Positions 1 through 7,541 of a stretch of DNA of 31,497 nucleotides are shown one piece after another; the stretch's first letter is position 1, and each line of letters opens with the position of its first letter. Both the position numbers and the translations under genes were made by a program. The notes beneath the pieces were generated by a model. That model was not told where the DNA came from and made no database searches. It saw only the letters and a program-made list of their open reading frames with translations. The stretch comes from a virus. The stretch spans positions 1-31,497 of the IMG/VR virus record IMGVR_UViG_3300041585_000057; one strand, 5' to 3'.

Positions 1-111
1 TTTCAAGACCCAAACGAGTTAGAAGTTGCAATAAATGACAATGTAGATGAAACAATAAATTTAGTAGTTAAAGAAATAGTAGACCAAATAACAGCAAATT
101 ATGATAGTTAA
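1..111 (+). CDS. HK97 gp10-like protein, C-terminal fragment (cut by window start)
   Basis: The reading frame is open from the first base and ends at TAA 109-111, giving the last 36 residues. They match the C-terminus of the complete gp10-like gene at 30671-30976 except near the end, where ITANYDS replaces ITQDYDS. In HK97-type phages gp10-like proteins act in head-tail joining or tail completion. The start codon of the next gene (ATG 101) lies inside this gene. The fragment is either the same gene seen again across a circular join or the tail of a second copy. Confidence 0.8.
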   Translation, partial: FQDPNELEVAINDNVDETINLVVKEIVDQITANYDS

Positions 112-1606
112 AAAAATTGATATAAACCATTATTCGACCATTTTTGCAATGTGGAAATTTATTATTTATTTTACCGATACAATAACAGGCATTCCTAATC
201 AAATAACTGTTATTAACCAAACAGGTGGATCACTTTCAGCTAGCGCGTGGGTTAATTATTTTGTTGCAAATGCCTTATTTGATGGTAATTTATTTACGGC
301 TCAAGTTACTGGATCGTTTTCTTTTAGTTTTCAGGGTAAAGTAGCAAATATAAATATTACAAGTTATCGAGGTTTTTATGCATCAAATGATGAGATATTC
401 TCTGATTCAACTTTTAATTTTTCAATTTCAAATGTAACCGTCCCAGACATTGCACCGATACCGCCAATTTTACCGTTAGAAGAGCGAACGCCAATTAATA
501 GCGCAAGAAAAATATTATTTGTTAACGATTCTATATTCGTACGTGAACCCGCAACCATTATAACGAAGTCAATTTTAATTCATTTATACATATGGGACGG
601 TGCGCAAAATAAAGTCATCAACCAACAAACTGGAACGCCATTATTTAAGAATAAAGTTAGTCAATCAGATGACTATATTCTTGTTGAATTATCTCAAAAC
701 ATTAAACCGTTTATAAAACCAAAATTCGCCTACAATAGAGCAGCTCCCGCTGCAATTACAAATCAAGGTGTATTTTTACAAGCTAGAATAACGTTAACAA
801 ATTTTGACGGAAGCCAAACAAGCCGTTATACAAATACTTACTTTTGTACATTAGGTTACCGCTGGGACTATGAGCAGAATTTAACGGGAAATAACGGTGT
901 TGAAAATTACGGGGCGAGCGGTTTTATAGTTGATGTAGATAAATGGTATAATCCGAAAATTCATAACTATTTTGACCAAACTTTTAATTTTTCCCAAACA
1001 GTTGAAGAGGCAACAACAGCAAATGTTATTAATTACATATCATTAACGCCAACAAAATTAAGATGTTCGCTAGATCCGTGTTTAATTGTTTTTATAAATA
1101 AGTTAGGATTGTGGGAAACTTTTACACCCCACGGAAAAAAGACCGTAACGGTAAAAGTTAACAGAACAATTAGCAATGTATCGCATAGAGACCCTTCGCG
1201 GGTTGACAATACATTTATACATTCAAAGCAAGTTACTTCAATTGAGGCGGAGCAGTCTTATGTCATCAACACGGGTTCGTTGGATGAAAATATGACCTCT
1301 ATAATTGAAGAGTTAATATATTCTCCTATCGTTTATTTGATTAATTTTAAAGGAGATTTAGAATTAGTAACAACTGTAGGAATCACAATTGATAACGCAA
1401 TTGTAAGCATTGACAATAATGTTATTTCAATAGACAGTCAAAGCATTACCGAAGAATCAATTGGATTTTTCAAAACCCATCAACAGATTCCTGTAGTTAT
1501 AACCGATGAAGATTTTACACGCAAAACAAGACTAAACGATAAAATTTCAATTGAATATAATTTGAAATTTGACCAGACTACTAATAAGATAAATAATATT
1601 AGATAA
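101..1606 (+). CDS. Large phage structural protein (tail/baseplate-type) with variable N-terminus
   Basis: A 501-aa protein. I recognise the C-terminal half as a family common in Bacteroidota phages: an 'FINKLGLWETFT' segment near residue 330 and a terminus of the type 'LNDKISIEYNLKFDQTTNKINNIR-like'. These are usually annotated only as virion structural or tail protein. An alternative start is ATG 149 (residue 17), and a Met at this position is kept in the diverged copy at 30966. It overlaps the gp10-like gene by 11 nt and couples through TAATG to the small gene at 1606, so it lies in the late tail operon. Residues about 5-19, 45-56, 61-75 and 93-113 differ strongly from the second copy, while residues 20-44 and about 114-176 are nearly unchanged. 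The exact virion position is not certain. Confidence 0.75.
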   Translation: MIVKKIDINHYSTIFAMWKFIIYFTDTITGIPNQITVINQTGGSLSASAWVNYFVANALFDGNLFTAQVTGSFSFSFQGKVANINITSYRGFYASNDEIFSDSTFNFSISNVTVPDIAPIPPILPLEERTPINSARKILFVNDSIFVREPATIITKSILIHLYIWDGAQNKVINQQTGTPLFKNKVSQSDDYILVELSQNIKPFIKPKFAYNRAAPAAITNQGVFLQARITLTNFDGSQTSRYTNTYFCTLGYRWDYEQNLTGNNGVENYGASGFIVDVDKWYNPKIHNYFDQTFNFSQTVEEATTANVINYISLTPTKLRCSLDPCLIVFINKLGLWETFTPHGKKTVTVKVNRTISNVSHRDPSRVDNTFIHSKQVTSIEAEQSYVINTGSLDENMTSIIEELIYSPIVYLINFKGDLELVTTVGITIDNAIVSIDNNVISIDSQSITEESIGFFKTHQQIPVVITDEDFTRKTRLNDKISIEYNLKFDQTTNKINNIR

Positions 1607-1701
1607 TGAAAAACAAAAAAAAATATAAAATTAAATTGCAAGATTTTTTTGGAATATTTTTTATTATTCTTTGGGGTATATATTTTTATAAATTAAATTA
1701 A
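1606..1701 (+). CDS. Small membrane peptide, 31 aa
   Basis: The ORF starts at ATG 1606, overlapping the stop of the upstream structural gene (TAATG), and ends at TAA 1699-1701. It has a lysine-rich N-terminus (MKNKKKYKIKLQ) and one hydrophobic segment (roughly residues 14-28, FFGIFFIILWGIYFY). The positive-inside layout suggests a single-pass inner-membrane peptide with a cytoplasmic N-terminus. The stop-start overlap supports translation, but it is short and I recognise no family. Confidence 0.5.
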   Translation: MKNKKKYKIKLQDFFGIFFIILWGIYFYKLN

Positions 1702-1713
1702 CAACATCCGATC

Positions 1714-2016
1714 ATGAAATACAGAAAAATACCAGTAATAATTGAAGCAGTACAATTTACTGCCGAAAACGTAAAGGAAATGTATGAGTTTATAAATGGG
1801 GAAAAAAGTGTTGACAATACATCTTGTAATATGGCTTTTGATTATTGGTGCGACTATGCACATGGGTTAATAAAAAATGGGTATGATTTTAAAACCTTAG
1901 AAAGTAATGGTGAAACCCAAAAAGCTGTATTAGGAGACTACATTATTAAAGGTATTAAAGGCGAATTTTACCCATGTAAGCCAGATATTTTTGAATTAAC
2001 ATATGAATTAGTATGA
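1714..2016 (+). CDS. PGDYG-type phage protein
   Basis: A 100-aa protein of a family widespread in phages: the N-terminus reads 'YRKIPVIIEAVQF' and the C-terminus has the hallmark 'GDYIIKGIKGEFYPCKPDIFELTYE'-type segment (residues about 75-97). Its biochemical role is not established, and it is normally annotated as hypothetical or PGDYG-domain. It sits between two tail genes, with its stop overlapping the start of the next gene (ATGATAA at 2013), so it is co-transcribed with virion genes. Such genes may be passenger genes rather than virion parts. Confidence 0.7.
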   Translation: MKYRKIPVIIEAVQFTAENVKEMYEFINGEKSVDNTSCNMAFDYWCDYAHGLIKNGYDFKTLESNGETQKAVLGDYIIKGIKGEFYPCKPDIFELTYELV

Positions 2017-4115
2017 TAACAGAGGTATTTGTTTCACTAGATGGCTTAAATTTTAGCAAATTAGACCTAATTAAGGACGAAAGTATTCCAATGCGATATA
2101 CTTTTGTTGACACAAAAGACATTAGCAAGGTATTTTCGCCGTATTCTTTGAACTTTACCTTCGATGCAACGGCCAACAACCTTAATTCGTTAGGTTATTT
2201 CGGCAATACCGATGTAATTAAGTCATCTGATTTACGAAAAGTAAAAGCTAAAGTCTATGTAAATAGCATTTTAAACCAAACTGGACTGTTAAAATTAGAG
2301 AAAATAGTCTATAAAATGGGAAAACCATCGGTTATAACTGCTAGTTTTGCTAGTAATTTAACCAATTTAAAGGATAAAATTAAAGATGACACGATTAGTA
2401 TGCTAGGAAGCTTGCCTATTAATTGGAATCCTGCATATGTCAAGTCATTATTAACAGGTGTACAATCAAATAACATTGACGGAATACCTATAAAATACTT
2501 CGTCCCGTTAGCATCAACAAATAGAGTGTTGCAATACAATGCAGAAGGTGCTGGTTTAGACAATATCTTTTTTAATTCTGCAAATAGTCCAACTTCCAAC
2601 AATGTTTTAAAAGCAAGCGAGTTAAGACCTGCAATTTCATTTTCTACAATTGTTGAATTAATTAAAGAAAAATATAACCTACTAATTATTTCGCCTCTTG
2701 AAAACCGTACTGAATATAAAGATGCTTTTATCTGGTGTACAGGCGAAACCTTCGGGAGCAAAATTGAAAGTATTTTTAAAATTATAGCAAATGAAATAGC
2801 GGTGGCAACTTTGGTTAATAATTTCATTAGATTTTTGCCCGTAACAAATTCGGTTAAAATAACCTACTATGCCAATAGACCTTTTAGAGATACGGTTCAA
2901 ACGGTAAGACTTGAAGGCATTAATTATTTGTCAGGAAATTCAAGCGATGTAACATTAAGGATTTTTAAAATAGGTCAAGCCTTTGCAATTGTTACAGAAA
3001 CTTTCTCATTGACTGAATTAGACCACAATTTAACAGTATCAATACCATCAGTGTTTTTTGATGGCAATAACAATTCAGAAATTGAGTACACAATTGATTT
3101 AAAATTTTCCCAGCCTATCAGTTGGCAACTTGCTATTTTAAATACAAGAATCAGATTTACCTTAATTGATAGTTTAGGTCCATTTATATTTCCGCTGACT
3201 TTACAACGTTCCTATAATAATTTTCAAGAAATGGGCGGGTCAAAAATAGACCTTATAAAGTCTTTGCCTTCAACAAAAGTTATTGACTTTTTAACTTCGT
3301 TTTTAAAATCGTTCAATATTGCTATTTTAGATGTTAACCCTGACGATGATAGTTTATATTTTTACACTCCTCAGGATATTTTGGCAAACAAAAAAGAAGT
3401 TACTTATATAGCTGATATTTCAAACGTTGAAAAAACAACGCAAGATGATTTTAATTATTATATTTTCAAACACGCTGAAAGTAAATATAAATCAAATGTT
3501 GATTATAAAATCGGAGCGGGTCAAGATTACGGATTAGCATCATTCCCAGTAATCAAACCGCCAAACGCAAAAGAGTTTCAAATAGAAACGAATTTCACAA
3601 TTATTCCGCCCGTAACTATTGCGGGAACAAATGTTACAACTGTTTATGGCTTTGAAAGTGGGCAGCCCGAAATATTAGACACGGGCGAAGCAAGATATAA
3701 GCAAAATTTTAATGAGTTGGTTTTGTTTTACTCGCACGGAAATAAACCGCTGAATGTTTTGTTTGGCGTGCAAAGTTCGCTAACAAGTGGAATATTACAG
3801 ACACAATCAATTGGATCTTATATTCAAGTATTGCCTTATACGACAGATAATAAAAGTTTTGCGTTTTCGGTTTTGGTAAATAATAATGTAGCATATAGAG
3901 ACACTTTATTTAGTAGATATTACGCTGATATTATAGCGAGATACATTGACCAAAATGTAATGAAACAAGATTTTACTTTAGAACTAACTGCTAACGAGGT
4001 GCGCGATTTTAGACTTGAAAACGATGTTATAATAGGAGAAAATAAATTTACAATTATAGATTCTACGATTGATATAACCACTGGAAAAACCAAATTAACA
4101 CTACTAAACTATTAA
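2013..4115 (+). CDS. Large tail protein (probable baseplate/tail hub)
   Basis: A 700-aa protein just upstream of the tape measure gene, overlapping the gene before it by 4 nt and separated from the next by 1 nt. The N-terminus ('FSKLDLIKDESIPMRYTFVD...SPYSLNFTFDATANN') resembles Bacteroidota phage tail proteins in which a ligand-like beta domain is followed by 'S..F..PGT.NN' sequence. Size, beta-rich composition and neighbours suggest a hub or baseplate component that ends the tail tube. No enzymatic motif is visible. The family resemblance is from memory; hub versus other tail-tip role is inference. Confidence 0.65.
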   Translation: MITEVFVSLDGLNFSKLDLIKDESIPMRYTFVDTKDISKVFSPYSLNFTFDATANNLNSLGYFGNTDVIKSSDLRKVKAKVYVNSILNQTGLLKLEKIVYKMGKPSVITASFASNLTNLKDKIKDDTISMLGSLPINWNPAYVKSLLTGVQSNNIDGIPIKYFVPLASTNRVLQYNAEGAGLDNIFFNSANSPTSNNVLKASELRPAISFSTIVELIKEKYNLLIISPLENRTEYKDAFIWCTGETFGSKIESIFKIIANEIAVATLVNNFIRFLPVTNSVKITYYANRPFRDTVQTVRLEGINYLSGNSSDVTLRIFKIGQAFAIVTETFSLTELDHNLTVSIPSVFFDGNNNSEIEYTIDLKFSQPISWQLAILNTRIRFTLIDSLGPFIFPLTLQRSYNNFQEMGGSKIDLIKSLPSTKVIDFLTSFLKSFNIAILDVNPDDDSLYFYTPQDILANKKEVTYIADISNVEKTTQDDFNYYIFKHAESKYKSNVDYKIGAGQDYGLASFPVIKPPNAKEFQIETNFTIIPPVTIAGTNVTTVYGFESGQPEILDTGEARYKQNFNELVLFYSHGNKPLNVLFGVQSSLTSGILQTQSIGSYIQVLPYTTDNKSFAFSVLVNNNVAYRDTLFSRYYADIIARYIDQNVMKQDFTLELTANEVRDFRLENDVIIGENKFTIIDSTIDITTGKTKLTLLNY

Positions 4116-4116
4116 G

Positions 4117-6069
4117 ATGGAAGACAGAGAGCAAAGAATAAGGATTAATTTTGACACAAACGCCGATGCAGCTGCACAACAAGTTGATGGACTAACTGGT
4201 AGTTTAGATTCAACAGTAAACGCAACGCGGAACGTAACAGAATCTCAAACGGCAGCTAGAAGAAGTACAAAGGGATTAGGTTCTGGATTAGAAGATTTAG
4301 GCGGTCCTGTTGGTGGAGCCATCTCGGGTTTTAAGGGCATGATTAAACAAATGTGGCTATTGGTTGCAAATCCTATCGTTGCGGCTATCGTTGCAATAGT
4401 TGGGGTTTTAGCTTTAGTTTTCAAAGCATTCACATCTACAAATGATGGCGCTGATAAGTTGGAGCAAATAATGGCTGGATTAAGTGCTACTGTTGATGTT
4501 TTAAGAGATAGATTTTTAAAGCTTGTTTCCTTGGATTTCAAAGGTGCATTTGGTGGGGTTGGTGATGAAATTTCAAAAGAGTTTAAAGACGCTGCTAAAT
4601 TAGCGGAATCCTTACAAGAGGTTGAAGATGCGACGCGTTCGTTAGGAGTGTCGCGTGCTAAATTGAACAGAGATTTGTCAGCAGCAAAAGAATTAATTAC
4701 AGATGAAACAGCTAGTTATGGCGATAAGAAAAAAGCAATTGAAGATGTAAGAAAAGCAGAGGGCGAGCAAACAAATCAAGAGCTTGCAAATGCTCAAAAG
4801 AAATTTGAGTCAATAAAAGCGCAAAATAAATTGTCTAAAGAAGGAGCTTCAGATGAGGATTTACAAAAACAAGCAGATGCACAAACAGCGGTTTTCAATT
4901 TGCAAAAAGAGCAGTCGGACAATAAAAGAGCGTTTAATAAATTAGACAAAAAAGCAGATAACGAAGAAAAGGGCAGATTAAAAGAAATTACAGACGCAAA
5001 AAATACAGCATTTAAAGAGCAATTAGCAATAGACAAAGCAGCCAAGGCAACAAAAGCAGCAGCAGATAAAATAGCAAAAGACGAAAGACTTGCTTTAATC
5101 AAAGAAGGTATTGATAAAGAAAACGCTTTGCGAATTGCAAACGAGGATTTGTTAGACAAAACTGACAAACAAAAACTCCAAAGACAAAAGGAACGAGCCG
5201 CACAAGAAATAAAAGATTTAGAAAAAAAAGGAATTGCCACGGCTGCAATGATTATTTTAAACGACGCAAAGTTTAAAACGCTCACAGAAGAGTTGGAAGC
5301 AAAAAAAGTTGAGGAGAAAAAAGTTATAGACGAAGAAAAGTTTGCAAAAGACATTGAAAATAAAGCAACCGAAGCGGCAAATGAAAAACTAGATTTTGAA
5401 AGTAGATTGCGCATTTTGGCTGAAAGAGACGCTTTAATTTTAGCAAATACAAAGTTAACAGAGGAAGAAAAGAACAAACTTCTTCAAGATAATGCAAAAA
5501 AAAGAGCTGATATTGAAAAAGCTGAAAAGGATTTTAAAGAGCAACAACTTCAAAAAAACCTAGATAATTTACAAAACATACTTTCGATTGGTGGAAAGAA
5601 AATGCAAAAAGTTTCTAAGGCGTTAGCTATTGCGGATGTGGTTAGGACAGCAAGTAAATCAGTAGGAGAAACTGTTGCAAGTATTGGCACTGCAAATGCT
5701 AAATCTATTGCAGCATCACCTCTTACAGGTGGTATGCCATTTGTAGCTCTTAACACACTTCAGGGAGGTTTGCAAATTGGCTCAACTATTGCAAGTGCAG
5801 CAAAAGCAATACAAAACATTACATCTGAAGGGAAGTCTGCACCAAGTGGCGGAGGCGGTTTGGCAGGTGGTGGCGGTGGTGGTGGTGCGCCAAGTGCTAC
5901 CAGTGCAACTCCGCAAGTGTCATTCCAGGCAAGTAGCGAAAATCAAATCGGAAATACATTAGCAAATAACTTAAATGCACAACCGCCAATTGAAGCTTAT
6001 GTAGTTGGTAAGAGCGTAACGGATCAACAGCAACTTGACAATAATAAAATAAACGCAAACTCAATATAA
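4117..6069 (+). CDS. Tail tape measure protein
   Basis: A 650-aa protein with one strongly hydrophobic segment (residues about 79-103), then a long alanine/lysine/glutamate-rich coiled coil (about 120-500) and a glycine-rich stretch near residues 585-597 (GGGGLAGGGGGGGAP). This is the usual build of a siphovirus tape measure: the coiled coil sets tail length during assembly and the hydrophobic part helps DNA entry. At roughly 1.5 A per residue, 650 aa would suggest a tail near 100 nm (inference). Start ATG 4117 follows the upstream stop by 1 nt. It lies downstream of the putative hub gene, the reverse of the common order. Confidence 0.85.
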   Translation: MEDREQRIRINFDTNADAAAQQVDGLTGSLDSTVNATRNVTESQTAARRSTKGLGSGLEDLGGPVGGAISGFKGMIKQMWLLVANPIVAAIVAIVGVLALVFKAFTSTNDGADKLEQIMAGLSATVDVLRDRFLKLVSLDFKGAFGGVGDEISKEFKDAAKLAESLQEVEDATRSLGVSRAKLNRDLSAAKELITDETASYGDKKKAIEDVRKAEGEQTNQELANAQKKFESIKAQNKLSKEGASDEDLQKQADAQTAVFNLQKEQSDNKRAFNKLDKKADNEEKGRLKEITDAKNTAFKEQLAIDKAAKATKAAADKIAKDERLALIKEGIDKENALRIANEDLLDKTDKQKLQRQKERAAQEIKDLEKKGIATAAMIILNDAKFKTLTEELEAKKVEEKKVIDEEKFAKDIENKATEAANEKLDFESRLRILAERDALILANTKLTEEEKNKLLQDNAKKRADIEKAEKDFKEQQLQKNLDNLQNILSIGGKKMQKVSKALAIADVVRTASKSVGETVASIGTANAKSIAASPLTGGMPFVALNTLQGGLQIGSTIASAAKAIQNITSEGKSAPSGGGGLAGGGGGGGAPSATSATPQVSFQASSENQIGNTLANNLNAQPPIEAYVVGKSVTDQQQLDNNKINANSI

Positions 6070-6207
6070 ATGCCAAAAGAAAACAGAATTGTTGCTTACC
6101 CTAGAATGTGGTATGTTTTAAAATTGAGATTAGAAGCCAAAAGAAAGGGTTGTTCTGTTAGCGAAATAATTTGCGAAGCATTATTTCAGTATTTTAATAA
6201 AAAGTAG
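6070..6207 (+). CDS. Small basic protein, possible ribbon-helix-helix
   Basis: A 45-aa ORF starting at ATG 6070 directly after the tape measure stop (TAAATG) and ending at TAG 6205-6207, immediately before a promoter. The sequence has a short strand-like start (RIVAYPRMWYVLKL), a charged helix and a 'SVSEIICEALFQYF' helix, a pattern seen in Arc/MetJ-type ribbon-helix-helix DNA-binding proteins. It could be an autoregulator of the promoter that follows it. Family assignment is tentative. Confidence 0.55.
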   Translation: MPKENRIVAYPRMWYVLKLRLEAKRKGCSVSEIICEALFQYFNKK

Positions 6208-6215
6208 TATATTTG
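6208..6215 (+). promoter_or_regulatory. Bacteroidota-type promoter, -7 box TATATTTG
   Basis: TATATTTG matches the Bacteroidota -7 consensus TAnnTTTG exactly and lies 24 bases before ATG 6240. No clear -33 TTG is visible. It separates the tail operon from a small accessory cluster ending at the terminator 7301-7328. Confidence 0.65.
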
Positions 6216-6239
6216 TATTTTAATATAAAAAACAGAAAT

Positions 6240-6608
6240 ATGATAAATTTACATTATGCAAGTATTGACCAATGGATGAGCGAAACAGACATTGAAAAGT
6301 TAAAATTTAAAACAAGTAAAGCTTTGCAAAGATGGCTCACGTCAAATATAGCTTGCGAAAGACCTTACGGAATTGTTTATTTATTAACAACAAATAGTGA
6401 TGAAAACGAAAGTAATACCGATATCTTTATTTTTGAAAAATCTTATAAAGTTGTTTCTTTATTTAAAAACATAGAAGCCCACTTAAATTCGCTTCATAAA
6501 AAAGATGTTTTTTTGCAAGAATATAAAACTTATGAAGATGCTTATGCAGTAGCTTTAGACATGAGAGAAGGTAATACACTATGTTATAATGATGAAAATA
6601 AAAATTAA
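6240..6608 (+). CDS. Hypothetical accessory protein
   Basis: A 122-aa protein of no family I recognise. I chose ATG 6240 because the frame extends to a TTG at 6213 that lies inside the promoter box. The protein is mixed alpha/beta (YGIVYLLTTNSDENE... EYKTYEDAYAVALDMREG), with no signal peptide or membrane segment. It is first in a three-gene cluster with its own promoter and terminator, inserted between tape measure and capsid genes, which points to an accessory rather than virion role. Confidence 0.65.
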   Translation: MINLHYASIDQWMSETDIEKLKFKTSKALQRWLTSNIACERPYGIVYLLTTNSDENESNTDIFIFEKSYKVVSLFKNIEAHLNSLHKKDVFLQEYKTYEDAYAVALDMREGNTLCYNDENKN

Positions 6609-6610
6609 TT

Positions 6611-7075
6611 ATGGAAAATTTAAAACTAAGGGGTTTGTCTTTGAGTTCAATTAGCGAAGAAAGGGAAAAAGAAAAAAAGCAACAAGAATGTAAACACGAT
6701 TACGTTAAAGGCGAATGGATGGGTTATGATAGCTCAAGCACGGACGACGACCTATATTTATTTACTTGTAAAAAATGCAAACACGAAAATGTTTTTTATG
6801 AAGATAGTTATTTTGCCGACGTTATTGCTGAAATCAATAAAAAAGATTTTTTTAGATTAGAGTATAATGAATCAAGACAAATTTTTCATTTGGATAATTA
6901 TACACATCAAGAAAATACACACGGATGGTTTACTATTTGCGATGTTACCGACAAAGATTTTAAAATAATAAAATCATATTTAGAAATATTTAAAGGTAAA
7001 AAAACAAACAAGCAAATGCACTTATTTATAAATAAATTAATGGTTTTAATAAACCAAAATAATTATGGAAAATGA
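6611..7075 (+). CDS. Hypothetical protein with zinc-ribbon-like cysteines
   Basis: A 154-aa protein. A Cys-Lys-His near residue 27 and a CKKC pair near residue 53 form a possible zinc ribbon with about 25 residues between the pairs. The C-terminal half has a 'HGWFTICDVTDKDFKIIKSYLEIF' region of mixed secondary structure. The start is 2 nt after the stop of the upstream gene. The end overlaps the next gene by 11 nt. Function unknown; metal binding is inferred from the cysteine pattern alone. Confidence 0.65.
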   Translation: MENLKLRGLSLSSISEEREKEKKQQECKHDYVKGEWMGYDSSSTDDDLYLFTCKKCKHENVFYEDSYFADVIAEINKKDFFRLEYNESRQIFHLDNYTHQENTHGWFTICDVTDKDFKIIKSYLEIFKGKKTNKQMHLFINKLMVLINQNNYGK

Positions 7076-7274
7076 AATTAAATATTTTTTTACTGGAGAA
7101 AGTTTTTGCAGTTTAGAATCTGACAATCGTGTTTTAAAATTTGAGGATCATTCCGGAATTTATGTTCATACTGTAAATATCAAAAAGAAAATTGATAAGG
7201 GAACTAAACAAAAAATAGAAACTGAATTTTTTACATTAGATGAATTAATAGAATTGCTAAAACCGTTTTTGTAA
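7065..7274 (+). CDS. Hypothetical small protein
   Basis: A 69-aa protein, last gene of the accessory cluster, overlapping its upstream neighbour by 11 nt. It begins MENEIKYFFTGE and ends in an acidic helix (TLDELIELLKPFL). No membrane segment or known motif is visible. A terminator follows 26 bases downstream, which supports the cluster's end here. Confidence 0.6.
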   Translation: MENEIKYFFTGESFCSLESDNRVLKFEDHSGIYVHTVNIKKKIDKGTKQKIETEFFTLDELIELLKPFL

Positions 7275-7300
7275 TTAACCATTAAAAAGAAAGGAGATTA

Positions 7301-7329
7301 AAACCGCTACAATTAAGTAGCGGTTTTTG
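7301..7329 (+). terminator. Intrinsic terminator, T-tract overlapping next promoter
   Basis: A perfect 10-bp stem (AAACCGCTAC 7301-7310 with GTAGCGGTTT 7317-7326) has a 6-nt loop and runs into a T-tract. The T-tract ends TTTTTG, which also supplies a -33 TTG (7327-7329) exactly 19 bases before the -7 box at 7349. Confidence 0.85.
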
Positions 7330-7348
7330 TGTATTAAAAATATATGTT

Positions 7349-7356
7349 TATATTTG
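7349..7356 (+). promoter_or_regulatory. Promoter for the tRNA gene, TATATTTG
   Basis: TATATTTG at 7349-7356 with TTG at 7327-7329 and a 19-base spacer. Initiation would fall within a few bases of the tRNA 5' end at 7360, so the transcript would have almost no 5' leader. Confidence 0.7.
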
Positions 7357-7359
7357 CAA

Positions 7360-7430
7360 TGCGTGAAGGTGTAACGGTTGCATTACTGGCTCATAACCAG
7401 CAAGGGTGGGTTCGAATCCCAAACACGCAA
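7360..7430 (+). tRNA. tRNA-Met-like (anticodon CAT)
   Basis: A cloverleaf can be drawn. The acceptor is TGCGTGA with ACACGCA, where the innermost pair is an A-A mismatch. The D-arm is GTGT/GCAT with GG in the loop. The anticodon loop CTCATAA gives CAT, on a stem with one A-C terminal mismatch. The T-arm has the loop TTCGAAT on a GTGGG/CCCAA stem with a G-A outer mismatch. CCA is not encoded. CAT could mean elongator Met, initiator Met, or Ile2 if the C is lysidinylated. The three stem-end mismatches suggest either a partly decayed gene or a phage tRNA tolerated by the host. Confidence 0.8.
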
Positions 7431-7460
7431 CAAAAACTAATCCGTAAGGCATGATATGTT

Positions 7461-7493
7461 AAAAACCCACTCAAATCGAGTGGGTTTTTTTTT
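7461..7493 (+). terminator. Intrinsic terminator after tRNA
   Basis: ACCCACTC and GAGTGGGT pair around a short AT loop and run into nine T residues (7485-7493). It isolates the tRNA unit from the capsid operon. Confidence 0.85.
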
Positions 7494-7529
7494 GTGGCAC
7501 ACATTTCTATTTTACATAATAATATTAAC

Positions 7530-7537
7530 AATATTTG
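7530..7537 (+). promoter_or_regulatory. Possible promoter for capsid operon, AATATTTG
   Basis: AATATTTGTACC has one mismatch to TAnnTTTG and sits 4 bases before ATG 7542. Its 'TTTGTACC' continuation is shared with the promoters at 15018 and 16044. No -33 element at the usual spacing is visible. Since two terminators lie upstream, a promoter is expected here. Confidence 0.45.
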
Positions 7538-7541
7538 TACC

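Noticed and set aside
101-632. Diversity-generating retroelement as the cause of the variable patches
   Set aside because: No reverse transcriptase or template repeat was seen, and the differences are not limited to adenine positions.
2309-2827. Reverse-strand 172-codon open frame in the tail protein gene
   Set aside because: It lies wholly inside a strong + strand gene and has no start context or family resemblance.
4794-5477. Long reverse-strand open frame (227 codons) within the tape measure gene
   Set aside because: It is serine/alanine/phenylalanine-rich, which is what the complement of a lysine/glutamate/alanine coiled coil gives, and all clear genes are on the + strand.
5777-5962. 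Forward 61-codon frame in the tape measure gene
   Set aside because: It is an alternate frame over the glycine-rich repeat, with no independent signals.
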